This document shows, in pieces, positions 37,792 to 47,217 of a DNA stretch of 64,000 nt (the stretch's first letter is position 1; every line of letters begins with the position of its first letter). The stretch is taken from positions 1-64,000 of the forward strand of contig NZ_KB893331.1 of the NCBI RefSeq assembly GCF_000374045.1, given 5' to 3'. The stretch is from Segetibacter koreensis DSM 18137. Its GTDB lineage: Bacteria > Bacteroidota > Bacteroidia > Chitinophagales > Chitinophagaceae. A model generated the notes under the pieces. It saw only the letters and a program-made list of their open reading frames with translations. It was not told where the DNA came from and ran no database searches. The translations under genes and the position numbers were made by a program.

Positions 37792-38190
37792 TTGAATAAA
37801 AACTCTAAGATAAACTGGGATGCTTTAGGGATAGCCGCATCAGTTGCTTGTGCCATTCACTGTGCCCTATTACCATTGTTATTTACCAGTCTTCCACTAT
37901 TTGGTATTAATATAATTGAGAATAAGATTTTTGAAATTATCATGGTGATTGTAGCTTTTGCAATAGGCGTGTATAGTTTATACCATGGCTGGAAAAAGCA
38001 CCATCATAACTACATTCCGCTTTTGGTATTTTCTGCGGGATTTATATTGCTTGTATTGAAATTATTTTTTGATGCTTACGAAAACTGGCTACTTCTGCCG
38101 GCCGTAATAGGAATAGTCTCGGCCCATATGATAAATTTTCGGGCATGCAAAATTCACAATCATGCGCATGCCGATGATTGTAACCATTAA
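37792..38190 (+). CDS. MerC-domain membrane protein
   Basis: 132 residues starting at TTG 37792; no in-frame ATG precedes the conserved INWDALGIAASVACAIHCAL, and the promoter box is 7 nt upstream. Four membrane segments. Cys and His pairs near the first helix (CAIHC) and a His-rich C-terminus (HNHAHADDCNH) indicate metal binding, as in MerC-type transporters. It probably moves or senses a metal such as zinc or copper rather than mercury, since no other mer gene is present. Confidence 0.8.
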   Translation: MNKNSKINWDALGIAASVACAIHCALLPLLFTSLPLFGINIIENKIFEIIMVIVAFAIGVYSLYHGWKKHHHNYIPLLVFSAGFILLVLKLFFDAYENWLLLPAVIGIVSAHMINFRACKIHNHAHADDCNH

Positions 38191-38270
38191 TTAAGTTAAT
38201 CAGAAATAATTGCTACTAAAAATGCAATGCTTTTTAATAGCAGATGAAACTTTAAAAATATCAACTGGCC

Positions 38271-39788
38271 CTAAACAAAAGAATAAGTAATATTTCCATC
38301 TTTTTCATCTTTTAAGGCAATACCTAATTGCAATAACTCACTCCTTATTGCGTCAGATGTTGCATAATCTTTTTTTGCCTTGGCCTGTTTTCGCATCTGA
38401 ATTAATACCTGCAACACTCCGTCAAGTTTTGAGTAATCTCCTTCCAATTCACTTTTAAGACCCAAAATGTCTTCTGCAAAAGTTTTTATTTTAGATTGCA
38501 TCTGGTGAAAAGTGTCACTGCTTAGTGCCGATGCAGGGATATGTTTATCTTTTATTGAATTGATTACAGGAACTATTTCAAACATATTAGCCAGAACTTT
38601 TGCAGTGTTAAAATCATCATTCATAAATTCATCAAGCTCCTGCAACAAGGTCTGCACTTTTGTGTCCAATTCTGCATCAACTCTTTCTTTCTCAAATTCA
38701 ATATCAGAAGGCTTTATTTTCTGAAGATATTCATGGGCCTCCCAAAGTCTTTTTAAGCCCTTTTCGGCAGATTGTAAAGCTTCATTGCTAAAATCAAGGG
38801 TGCCACGATAATGAGTCTGCAAAATAAAGAAACGGATGGTCATCGGGCTGTATGCCTGTTCTAAAATAGGATGACTTCCACTAAATAATTCACTGATTTT
38901 AATGACATTGTTATAGCTTTTTCCCATTTTCTTTCCGTTAATGGTAATCATATTGTTATGTATCCAGTAACGGGCAGGTGTTATGTGATTGCAAACGGTA
39001 CTTTGAGCTATCTCGCATTCGTGATGTGGAAACTGGAGATCCATGCCGCCACCATGAATATCAAACTGGTGACCTAGGTATTTCGTACTCATTGCGGAGC
39101 ATTCAATATGCCAACCGGGAAAGCCTTCTCCCCATGGACTTTGCCAACGCATTATGTGTTCAGGAGGAGCGTTTTTCCACAAAGCAAAATCAGCTTTATT
39201 TCTTTTTTCCTCCTGGTTCTCAAGTTCGCGTGTCGTATCTTCCTGCTCGTCAAGTACTCGGCCACTTAACATGCCATAGGGCAGACCCAATTTAGAAAAA
39301 TCTGTATTATATTTTTCAACGTCAAAATATACGCTTCCATTAACAACGTATGCATAACCATCTTCGATTATTTTTTCTATCATCACAACCTGCTCTACTA
39401 TATGACCTGTAGCAGTAGGTTCGATACTTGGCTCAAGATTATTAAACCGGTGCATTGCCCAATGAAAAAGGTTAGTATATTTTTGAACCAGTTCCATTGG
39501 CTCCAGTTTTTCAATAACTGCTTTTTTGCTTATTTTATCTTCAGCCTCTCTTCCTTCTTCTTCAAAGTGGCCGGCATCTGTTATATTTCGTACATATCTT
39601 ACTTTGTACCCTAGGTATTGAAGATAGCGGTAAATAAAGTCGAAGGTGATAAAAGGCCTTGCATGACCTAAGTGACTTTCTCCGCTAACTGTAGGCCCGC
39701 ACACGTACATTCCCACGCGACCTTCTATTAATGGAACAAATTCCTCCTTGCGACGGGTTAAAGTATTATACACCTTAAGTGAAGACAT
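38271..39788 (-). CDS. cysS: cysteinyl-tRNA synthetase
   Basis: 505 residues. Class I motif HLGH (39-42), Cys30 and WHIECSAM with HHECE for the zinc site, and KMGKS (near 283) in the position of KMSKS. It charges tRNA-Cys and is essential. Preceded by a consensus promoter with a leader of about 50 nt. The 3' part includes the usual anticodon-binding helices. No odd features. Confidence 0.96.
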   Translation of the reverse strand: MSSLKVYNTLTRRKEEFVPLIEGRVGMYVCGPTVSGESHLGHARPFITFDFIYRYLQYLGYKVRYVRNITDAGHFEEEGREAEDKISKKAVIEKLEPMELVQKYTNLFHWAMHRFNNLEPSIEPTATGHIVEQVVMIEKIIEDGYAYVVNGSVYFDVEKYNTDFSKLGLPYGMLSGRVLDEQEDTTRELENQEEKRNKADFALWKNAPPEHIMRWQSPWGEGFPGWHIECSAMSTKYLGHQFDIHGGGMDLQFPHHECEIAQSTVCNHITPARYWIHNNMITINGKKMGKSYNNVIKISELFSGSHPILEQAYSPMTIRFFILQTHYRGTLDFSNEALQSAEKGLKRLWEAHEYLQKIKPSDIEFEKERVDAELDTKVQTLLQELDEFMNDDFNTAKVLANMFEIVPVINSIKDKHIPASALSSDTFHQMQSKIKTFAEDILGLKSELEGDYSKLDGVLQVLIQMRKQAKAKKDYATSDAIRSELLQLGIALKDEKDGNITYSFV

Positions 39789-39845
39789 GCGTTATAAAAA
39801 ATTAGTAAAAATTAATAAAAAATATAATTATTGTTAAACGGGGCA

Positions 39846-39876
39846 CAAAGGTAATTTAACTGGTCACCAGAAGCAA
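39846..39876 (-). promoter_or_regulatory. consensus promoter of cysS
   Basis: Minus strand: TTG (39876-39874), 20-nt spacer, TACCTTTG (39853-39846). Confidence 0.7.
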
Positions 39877-39946
39877 GTAAATTGCTTATGCCATGTTTAG
39901 ACCTTAATCATTGAAATTTCTAGTTCTATCATAGACCGATGTCTTC

Positions 39947-41053
39947 TTATTTAAGACCAATATCAGTAACCAGCATAAGATGGTCACTTAAATCTTCATC
40001 AACAAGATCAAATTGGAGAATAAAAAAATTTTTATCTGGTAAAATATAGTCAATTCGAAGCGTGGGGGCAAGTGCGAGGTAAGTACGGCCTATACCTAGA
40101 GAAGTAGCCAAAAATACGTCCTGCCAGTCCTTCCGAATATGAAAATAAGTGTAACTATTAGGGACATCATTAAAGTCGCCACAAATAACACTGGGGTAAG
40201 GGGAGTTATCAAGAGCTTCTCTTACAATATTTGCCTGCTTGCCTTTTTGGGTATATGCCCGTTTCATCTTTTCGATTATGCTTAGTGAAGCGGGTAAAGC
40301 TTTATTTTCAGTTTTTTTTATTTTTTCAATGTCGTCGTAATCTTCTTTTTTAAACTTAAAAGACTGAAGGTGTGTAGTAAATACTCTTATGATCTTTCGG
40401 GGAGTTTGTACGTCAGCATAAATCAGGCTTTCAGCAGATGTACCGGGAAACCGGATTTTTCCTGAATCGACAATCGGAAATTTCGAAAAAATAATACTTC
40501 CTGCCTGGTAACTTTGTTTTGCTCTTGTAAAGTCTTTGGAGAAATAATGGTAAGGATACTTATTTTTAAAAGGACTTAGGTTGTTTTGAGCATCTGAATT
40601 ATTAAATTCCTGCAGGCAAATGATATCAGGATTTTGTGTCATGATAGTCTCAGGAATTGTAGCACGGTCAATTCTTTTCTTATCTGCTTCTTCACTTAAG
40701 CCTACAAGGCTCCGGATATTCCAGTCAACAATGCGAAGGTGTGTGCTGTCTTTTTTTTCAGTAAAAGTTTCATATTTGTTTGTTGCAAACAATACACTTA
40801 GTTGTTTCCACCCAATAAGCAAAGTTATTATTGATATAACAGAACCCATGGGTTTGACGAGCCACCAAAAAAAAATTGAAAAAATAAGCAGCAAGGCCAG
40901 GTAAGGAACTGAGAGCCCAAAGAGTCCCATAAACCACCACGCTGACGGATTAAGGTATGGAACAAGGCAGGCAATAAGAAAAAAGGCTGCGATGATGCAG
41001 TTTACAGTTATAAAAAAACGATTTAAAATGCTTGTAACCTTTTTGCCCGCCAT
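39947..41053 (-). CDS. membrane-anchored endonuclease/exonuclease/phosphatase family protein
   Basis: 368 residues from ATG 41053 (an upstream extension is possible but MAGKKVTSILNRF is natural). Three N-terminal membrane helices (about 10-110) are followed by the EEP domain: DWNIRS, CLQEFN (metal Glu), THLQSF, CGDFNDVP (catalytic Asp/Asn) and SDHLML (catalytic Asp-His). The domain hydrolyses phosphoester bonds; membrane anchoring suggests action on lipid or envelope substrates, but DNA or RNA is possible. Confidence 0.85.
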   Translation of the reverse strand: MAGKKVTSILNRFFITVNCIIAAFFLIACLVPYLNPSAWWFMGLFGLSVPYLALLLIFSIFFWWLVKPMGSVISIITLLIGWKQLSVLFATNKYETFTEKKDSTHLRIVDWNIRSLVGLSEEADKKRIDRATIPETIMTQNPDIICLQEFNNSDAQNNLSPFKNKYPYHYFSKDFTRAKQSYQAGSIIFSKFPIVDSGKIRFPGTSAESLIYADVQTPRKIIRVFTTHLQSFKFKKEDYDDIEKIKKTENKALPASLSIIEKMKRAYTQKGKQANIVREALDNSPYPSVICGDFNDVPNSYTYFHIRKDWQDVFLATSLGIGRTYLALAPTLRIDYILPDKNFFILQFDLVDEDLSDHLMLVTDIGLK

Positions 41054-41250
41054 ACTGTAAATATAAAAAATTAGATAGCTGGTATTTATTAGCTGTACTC
41101 TTATTAACTTTTGAAATGTCACCTTTCAAAAAGCAATATAATGATACAAAGCTTAAAAGTTACCTGAAACATGATACCGTTGTAGGCGATAACTGTTTTT
41201 ATGAGGTTTTACAATAGAAAAAACAAAAAATATTTATGGAAACAGCAACG

Positions 41251-42168
41251 TTATAATTCCTCCCGGCTGGCTTTTTTCAAAAATTCTTTTTCATCCTCAG
41301 TTAAAGCATGATAACCTTTTGTGTTTATTTTATCAAGCAGGTCGTCAACGCGTTGTTGGGTAACGTGAGGAGTTTTTTTAAATGGTTTTTGATTTGATTT
41401 ATAAAACAATTGTTTGGAGGGAGAGTCCTTTACATGTTTTTTCTGTGGGTTAAAGAGGTCATCTACCCAATTTACCAGATCACTCATCCACTGCCCCCAG
41501 TCATTACCTTTTTGCAGTTGCCATACAAAAACATAGCCCATTAATCCCCCGGCAACCAGTGCAGCAGCTTGTCCCGCATTTCCTGCTCCCACTGTGCCTA
41601 ATCTAAAAATAATAAATATGGCTGTTAATACCCATAAAGGAATATTTAACATAGGAAAAATCCGGTACCTGGGAGCTAATGATGTAGTTGCAATGGCAAT
41701 GGCCATTAAAGAAGGACCCGCGCCAGACATCGGAAAAACACTGTTTACATTTTCTTTTAAAACAGGAATAAGATTTACAGTTAAAAGAAAAATAACTGAA
41801 CCCGCCAGACCGCCATACAGATAAACGGGAATCAGCTTTTTATTGCCTGTAAGACTTTGGAAAATATAACCAAATCCCCATAACCAAAGCATACTTGAGA
41901 TCAACTCCCAAAGACCGATATGCGTAAACATATAAGAAAGCAAAGTCCATGGACGTGTTGCAAAAACCGCCGGCTGGGCAGGAAGAGAAAGCAGTTGGAG
42001 CACCTGGGCTTCAAAAGTGCCCACTGTACTATTGTTTACCAGGTAAACAATCTTTATAAAACTTAAAAAAATGAAAACAAGTACGTTTACTACAATCAGC
42101 AACAAAAGAGAGTTTCCATCCTCGCCAAGCAGAATTTTTTTGCGGTTATTTTGCTGTAAAATGCTCAT
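41251..42168 (-). CDS. rhomboid-fold pseudoprotease
   Basis: 305 residues with about six membrane helices and a soluble C-terminal tail (about 225-305, basic, ending in an acidic helix DEKEFLKKASREEL). The GxSG-like serine is kept (PMSGAG, Ser148), but where the catalytic His should stand the sequence reads AAALVAGGLMG (no His), and the HxxxN oxyanion motif of TM2 is also gone (WELISS). A protease with both elements missing is unlikely to cleave; a chaperone or binding role like iRhom is inferred. It follows the active rhomboid gene by 32 nt. Confidence 0.75.
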   Translation of the reverse strand: MSILQQNNRKKILLGEDGNSLLLLIVVNVLVFIFLSFIKIVYLVNNSTVGTFEAQVLQLLSLPAQPAVFATRPWTLLSYMFTHIGLWELISSMLWLWGFGYIFQSLTGNKKLIPVYLYGGLAGSVIFLLTVNLIPVLKENVNSVFPMSGAGPSLMAIAIATTSLAPRYRIFPMLNIPLWVLTAIFIIFRLGTVGAGNAGQAAALVAGGLMGYVFVWQLQKGNDWGQWMSDLVNWVDDLFNPQKKHVKDSPSKQLFYKSNQKPFKKTPHVTQQRVDDLLDKINTKGYHALTEDEKEFLKKASREEL

Positions 42169-42200
42169 GGTTTAAATATTAAAAATCTACACCTCAGATT

Positions 42201-43025
42201 CTAATAAAAGTTACGCCTATTTTTTTTATTCCAGGTTAGTACCAACAAAAAACCCACCAAACCACCTCCAATATGTGCCCAGTGCGCGATATTATCTCCT
42301 GCATTGTTTAAAACCCCCGAATAAATTTCAAACCCAAAATACGCCAATCCTACCCATTTTGCTTTAATTGGTACTAAAAAATAAAAATATAAATAAGTAT
42401 TGGGAAATAAGTAAACAAATGCTGCTAAAATACCAAATACTGCCCCGCTGGCGCCGATCGTAGGGTTGCTTATTACAGAATAGGTAACATCCGATACATA
42501 TTTAACAAGTCCCCGCATACTACTTCCATCACCAGGGTCTGCAAGATAATTTTGTAAGACTGACGCACCTGTAGGGTCATTGTTTAATCCATACCTCCTA
42601 AAAAATCCAATCGCTCCCTCAGGCGTTACATGTTGTTTGAGTAGTAAAAACTGGCTGAGTAATGGGTGATAATCGTACCATAAGAATGCTAATTGTATTA
42701 ATCCCGCTCCGATACCGCATAAAAAATAAAAAGTCAGGAACCTTTTTGGCCCCCACAGCGTTTCAAGGTGTGCTCCAAACATCCAGAGAGCAAACATATT
42801 GCTGAATAAATGCATGAAACTGCCATGTAAAAATAGGTGTGTTACTATTTGCCATGGCTGGAAGAGGGGAGACTTTACATGATGCAGCCCCAGCAGATCT
42901 TCCATATTTAATATTCCACTTGCGCTTAGAGTTTGCTGCGCAAGAAAAAAAAGAACATTTATAATCAGCAGATTCTTAATAACTATGGGAAGGATTTCGA
43001 AACGGCTCGGTCTGAATTCGGTCAT
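42201..43025 (-). CDS. rhomboid-family intramembrane serine protease
   Basis: 274 residues. Catalytic Ser193 in GASGAVFG and His251 in HWAHIGGG, plus HLFLHGSFMHLFSN with the TM2 oxyanion Asn76. A ~70-residue loop (about 115-185) lies before the catalytic TM4. It cuts transmembrane proteins within the membrane. -7 box TACCTTTG (43050-43043, minus strand) lies 17 nt upstream. Upstream of a pseudoprotease partner in the same probable operon. Confidence 0.88.
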   Translation of the reverse strand: MTEFRPSRFEILPIVIKNLLIINVLFFLAQQTLSASGILNMEDLLGLHHVKSPLFQPWQIVTHLFLHGSFMHLFSNMFALWMFGAHLETLWGPKRFLTFYFLCGIGAGLIQLAFLWYDYHPLLSQFLLLKQHVTPEGAIGFFRRYGLNNDPTGASVLQNYLADPGDGSSMRGLVKYVSDVTYSVISNPTIGASGAVFGILAAFVYLFPNTYLYFYFLVPIKAKWVGLAYFGFEIYSGVLNNAGDNIAHWAHIGGGLVGFLLVLTWNKKNRRNFY

Positions 43026-43062
43026 AATATATTTAATGGTTACAAAGGTATGTTTCTATAAG

Positions 43063-44463
43063 TTAGCGAAGTTTTAATTGAACTACATTTTCAATGTGTA
43101 ACGTATGCGGAAACATATCTACCGGTTGAATTTTTGTCACCTCATATTTCTCACTTAATAAAGCTAGGTCGCGTGCCTGGGTTGCAGGATTGCAGCTAAC
43201 ATACACTATTATGGGAGCAGATATCTCCAGCAGCTTTTTTACCAGTTTTTCATGCATGCCTGCCCGTGGAGGATCTGTTATTATAACATCGGGCCGGCCT
43301 TCATTATTAAAAAACTCCCCATTGCATACATCAATAACATCTCCGGTGAAGAAGGCCGAATTTTTAAGATTATTCAAACGGGCATTTTCTTTTGCATCTT
43401 CTATTGCATCTTCCACCATTTCTACACCTACTATTCTTTTTGCAAGCCTGCTCACAAATATACCAATACTGCCTGTGCCGCAGTATAGGTCATAAACAGT
43501 TTGTGTACCGTTTAGTTCTGCAAAATCCCGAGTAATCTTATAAAGTTTTTCGCCCTGTGAAGTATTTGTCTGAAAAAAAGATTTTGGAGAAATCTTAAAT
43601 TCGAAATCTTCCAGCTTTTCTATAATGTACCCCTTTCCTGAAAAAACCTGCGGCTGCAAATCAAAAAGACTATCATTCCTTTTTGTATTAATGGTATATA
43701 ACAGCGTGGTAATTTCAGGAAAATTCTTCTGAATGAATTCAAGCAGGGGAAATAATATTTTTTCATCTTCATATCCCACCACCACATTTACCATAATTTC
43801 TCCCGTGGTAGCAATACGAATAAGTAAGTTGCGAAGGTAACCAGTATGATTGCGGATATCGTAGTGAGAAATGTTATGTTCTTTTGCATATTTCACCACC
43901 GCTAACCGTAAAAAATTTGTCGGCTCACTTTGCAGGTGACATTCTATAATCGGTACCACTTTATCGAAATAACCGCGTGCGTGAAAGCCTGCGACGTTTT
44001 CATCAGCAGAAATTAACGGGTTATGAAGTTCTTCAGCTAGTAAAAAACGTTTATTAGAAAATGTGTATTCCATTTTATTGCGGTACCGGGTAGTTTGTTC
44101 TGCACCGATAATCGGCATAATTTCAGGCAGGTTTACTTTACCAATACGCGTGAGGTTATCCGCGACCTGCTGTTGCTTGTATTTCAACTGCTGGTGATAA
44201 GGAAGCATTTGCCACTGACAACCGCCGCAAACACCAAAATGCTGGCAAAAAGGTTCTACTCGCAAATCACTGTATTTATGAAAATGCACAACAACACCTT
44301 CTGCCCAGTCTTTTTTATTCTTTTGAAGCAATACATCTACCTCATCACCCGGTATGGTGTTCTCTACAAATATGACTTTGCCTTCTACCCTTGCGAGAGA
44401 TTTTCCTTCTGCAGCATATTTTTCCATTACTACATGATGCAATACCACTTTCTTCCTTCTCAT
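43063..44463 (-). CDS. rlmD: 23S rRNA (uracil-5-)-methyltransferase RlmD-like
   Basis: 466 residues. N-terminal TRAM-like part, then an iron-sulfur cluster site Cys-x5-Cys-x2-Cys (CQHFGVCGGC), a methyltransferase core with DLYCGTGSIGIF (SAM site), DPPRAGMH, and the catalytic Cys in VSCNPATQARD. This is the TrmA/RumA class; RlmD (U1939) is most likely by length and cluster, though RlmCD or TrmA-type specificity cannot be excluded. The -7 box ends 4 nt before the ATG. Confidence 0.88.
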   Translation of the reverse strand: MRRKKVVLHHVVMEKYAAEGKSLARVEGKVIFVENTIPGDEVDVLLQKNKKDWAEGVVVHFHKYSDLRVEPFCQHFGVCGGCQWQMLPYHQQLKYKQQQVADNLTRIGKVNLPEIMPIIGAEQTTRYRNKMEYTFSNKRFLLAEELHNPLISADENVAGFHARGYFDKVVPIIECHLQSEPTNFLRLAVVKYAKEHNISHYDIRNHTGYLRNLLIRIATTGEIMVNVVVGYEDEKILFPLLEFIQKNFPEITTLLYTINTKRNDSLFDLQPQVFSGKGYIIEKLEDFEFKISPKSFFQTNTSQGEKLYKITRDFAELNGTQTVYDLYCGTGSIGIFVSRLAKRIVGVEMVEDAIEDAKENARLNNLKNSAFFTGDVIDVCNGEFFNNEGRPDVIITDPPRAGMHEKLVKKLLEISAPIIVYVSCNPATQARDLALLSEKYEVTKIQPVDMFPHTLHIENVVQLKLR

Positions 44464-44467
44464 TTCG

Positions 44468-44475
44468 CAAAAGTA
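44468..44475 (-). promoter_or_regulatory. -7 box of the rlmD promoter, adjacent to the start codon
   Basis: TACTTTTG on the minus strand is a perfect TAnnTTTG. It ends 4 nt before ATG 44463 and is preceded at 20 nt by TTC in the -33 position. This implies a leaderless mRNA. Confidence 0.5.
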
Positions 44476-44645
44476 GCGGAAGACTACGATTTATTGAATT
44501 ATGAAAGAATTGAAGAACTTCATTTTATTGGTTTATTTAATAAAACTCTTACCTTTAAAGTAGAAGGCTACACAGAGTTATGCTGACCAACGGAGCGTCG
44601 CAAGAAAAGTTTAATAGAAGAACAAATGGCTGTACCAAAAAAAGC

Positions 44646-45251
44646 TCATACCTGAGGAACAGCATCTTTATAATTCCATAAATGCATGCAAGCGTATGTG
44701 CGATAGGGCTTCCATTTTAAAGATATTTTCAGCATTTTTTCCTTTAGCAGCTTTTTATCATCTGTAGGCAACTTATATACTTTAACCATTGCCTGCTGTA
44801 TACCGAGGTCATCAACTGCAAAAACATCTTCGCGACCTAACGTAAACATCAGCAGCATTTCTACCGTCCACCTTCCGACCCCTTTTATTTGCGTAAGCAA
44901 ATCAATAATCTCTTCGTTTGTCAATGACAACAGTTTCGAATCTGTTATTTCATTTTCAATGCAAAATGCGGCAACATTTTTTACGTAACTGACCTTAGCA
45001 TTTGAAAGACCGATACCGCGTAAAGTTTCAGACGGAGTATCAAGCACTTGCTTTGGTTGTGGCTCCTCACCTTCGTATATTTCAAGAAAACGTTTGTAAA
45101 TGACTTTTGCGACTTTGGTGCTCAATTGTTGACTCATGATACTTGCCATCAAGCGCAAGGAAATATTTTCATGCATTTGTAACAGTGGTACAGGTTCTTT
45201 TATAATTGTTGCCAGTTTTTTATCTTTCTGCAATTGAAATAAGTATTCCAT
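44646..45251 (-). CDS. HhH-GPD DNA glycosylase, AlkA type
   Basis: 201 residues. The helix-hairpin-helix plus GPD motif is LTQIKGVGRWTVEMLLMFTLG, with the catalytic Asp in VFAVDDLG. The N-terminal helix contains RLMASIMSQQLST. It fits 3-methyladenine DNA glycosylase 2 without the N-terminal AlkA extension. It removes alkylated bases. Together with the SMUG2-like enzyme and PolA it makes a repair-rich window, but it is not in the same operon. Confidence 0.85.
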   Translation of the reverse strand: MEYLFQLQKDKKLATIIKEPVPLLQMHENISLRLMASIMSQQLSTKVAKVIYKRFLEIYEGEEPQPKQVLDTPSETLRGIGLSNAKVSYVKNVAAFCIENEITDSKLLSLTNEEIIDLLTQIKGVGRWTVEMLLMFTLGREDVFAVDDLGIQQAMVKVYKLPTDDKKLLKEKMLKISLKWKPYRTYACMHLWNYKDAVPQV

Positions 45252-45356
45252 TTTTTAAAATTACTACAAAGTAAATTTGGCATGTGATTTTTGCATATCA
45301 TAGATTGCAGAAAGTACTCGCTTACAAACGCTAACCTTATATACTGTTACTAACTT

Positions 45357-45827
45357 ATGAAAAGATCTGCATTTTTTTGTTGCCAGCTTACGCCGTATCA
45401 ATTCTTTTGCGTATTTGTAATTTGTTTTACCGCTGGTTTGCCTCAAAGATCATATGCACAAAACCGGGATGAAATAACTATAAGAAAATTATTGGCAGAC
45501 CAGATTGCAGCATGGAACAACAACAGTATTGAAGATTTTATGAAAGGTTATTGGCAAAGTGACAGTCTAATGTTTGTAGGAAAGAATGGTTTGAAATACG
45601 GATATAAAACAACGCTTGAAAACTATAAAAAAAGTTACCCCGATACCTCTGCAAGGGGCAAGTTATATTTTGATATATTACAAATGAAAAGGCTCAGCAA
45701 AGAGTATTATTATGTAACAGGAAAATGGCTACTAATGCGTTCAATTGGTAACCTTGACGGATATTTTACGCTGCTTTTTAAAAAAATAAAAAACCATTGG
45801 CTCATTATTGCAGACCATAGCCGATAA
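45357..45827 (+). CDS. secreted SnoaL/DUF4440-like protein
   Basis: 156 residues. A signal peptide covers about residues 1-35 (FFCVFVICFTAGLPQRSYAQ). The mature part follows the nuclear-transport-factor-2-like fold: ADQIAAWNNNSIEDFMKGYW, MFVGKNGLKYG, LYFDILQMK, and GYFTLLFKKIKNHWLIIADHS. The fold often binds small ligands; function here is unknown. Confidence 0.8.
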   Translation: MKRSAFFCCQLTPYQFFCVFVICFTAGLPQRSYAQNRDEITIRKLLADQIAAWNNNSIEDFMKGYWQSDSLMFVGKNGLKYGYKTTLENYKKSYPDTSARGKLYFDILQMKRLSKEYYYVTGKWLLMRSIGNLDGYFTLLFKKIKNHWLIIADHSR

Positions 45828-45871
45828 TTATTAATAGTAAGGAAAGATAGAGTAATAGCTTTTGCTCTGAT

Positions 45872-46090
45872 TTAATTATTTATTCTCCAAATTTTTTTAT
45901 ATAATATTATAAGAATTACAACGCTTATAATAAACCATACGTAAAAAAGGATATTGCCAATAGTAATTTGTTCACCTATAAAAGCATTGTCTCCTTTAAT
46001 GGCAGCTGTAGCATTAACGGCAAGCCAAATAAATGCTATCACTAAGCTGTTTGCAACACGTTTTAGGAATGCCGCTGCTTCAGGTTCCAT
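45872..46090 (-). CDS. small two-helix membrane protein
   Basis: 72 residues with two hydrophobic segments (about 17-32 and 45-65) and a short loop carrying GDNAFIGEQ, a phrase common in a Bacteroidota small membrane protein family. Preceded by a purine stretch. Unknown function. Same strand as the GH25 gene beyond it. Confidence 0.75.
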   Translation of the reverse strand: MEPEAAAFLKRVANSLVIAFIWLAVNATAAIKGDNAFIGEQITIGNILFYVWFIISVVILIILYKKIWRINN

Positions 46091-46152
46091 TTTTTATTGT
46101 TTTACAGGAGCGTTAAACCAAAACCAAATATAAAGTTAGGTTTTTTGGTTCA

Positions 46153-46935
46153 TTACTTAACCAGCAGCTTTTCAAAATCGCGGCTGTCGCCGTTAAAAAC
46201 ATTAAAGTCAACAGGTTTTGTTATGCCGTTAACCCTGCCTCTTTCATTGTGTTGCCAAAATACCCAGTCGCGGTTTATGCGTGGCTTGTCTTTTTCAAGA
46301 TAATGAGCGGCCCAAAGGGGGTATTCGTCAAACTGTCCCTGCATATACCTCGAATAAAAATTGACATAAGTATATACGATCGGCTTCACCTTATAGTAGT
46401 CTTCCACTACAGCGAGCCAATCCTGCACTTCTTTGCGCATTTTCTCAGGTTTTACCCCGTACAACTGCTCGATATCTAGTACTGGTGGCAGATCACCTGG
46501 TTTAAGTTCTACGTGACTGATAAAATTTTTAGCCTGGATTTTTCCGCTTTTGGTAGCAAGAAAAAAGTGGTAAGCGCCTCTTATCACGCCAGCTTCTGCA
46601 GCTTTTTTCCAATTTCGTTTAAATTGTTTGTCAACATTGCCTAATCCTTCAGTAGCTTTTATAAAAGCGAAACTTATGTGTACATCATTCACCTTCATTT
46701 CTTTTACTGACGGCCAGTCGATAAAGCTTTGATACTTGCTTACATCTATTCCATGAATCTCGTAACTGTCAGGTATATCTATACCAAAAGCAGGATAGCG
46801 AACAAATCTTGCCCGTTGAATGCTCGCGTTCTTATACAGTAAATATGCAATAACAGCTAAAGCAACCAAAATACAAGGAATAATTATATACCATATTTTA
46901 CCTGCATTTTTCTTTGTTGATTTTCTTTTAGCCAT
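46153..46935 (-). CDS. GH25 family lysozyme
   Basis: 260 residues. N-terminal anchor (about 13-34, KIWYIIIPCILVALAVIAYL) puts the catalytic domain outside the inner membrane. GH25 motifs: HGIDVSKYQ (Asp64), FIKATEG, and VLDIEQLYG with the DxE catalytic pair near 150. It cleaves peptidoglycan between N-acetylmuramic acid and N-acetylglucosamine. WAAHYL and FWQHN complete the barrel. Confidence 0.88.
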   Translation of the reverse strand: MAKRKSTKKNAGKIWYIIIPCILVALAVIAYLLYKNASIQRARFVRYPAFGIDIPDSYEIHGIDVSKYQSFIDWPSVKEMKVNDVHISFAFIKATEGLGNVDKQFKRNWKKAAEAGVIRGAYHFFLATKSGKIQAKNFISHVELKPGDLPPVLDIEQLYGVKPEKMRKEVQDWLAVVEDYYKVKPIVYTYVNFYSRYMQGQFDEYPLWAAHYLEKDKPRINRDWVFWQHNERGRVNGITKPVDFNVFNGDSRDFEKLLVK

Positions 46936-47217
46936 AAACCTGCATCATCTGCAATGACAAATATGACTAATAATGTGTGAAGTAAAAATGAAAACTTTTA
47001 TTTGTAAATCTGATTATGTCACTTGGCTTATTCAATACGGAACTGTTTAAGTTGCGATTGCAGCAATTATTACTTTCGTTTGCATAAAGGAATAGGCAGG
47101 AGATTGAAAAGAAGGGATTGTAAATAATATTTGATAACTATATTTATTTAGTCTAAAAACAGCAAAGCCAACATCAACTTTAAAAATATGAATATTTTTT
47201 ACATGAAATCACTAAAT

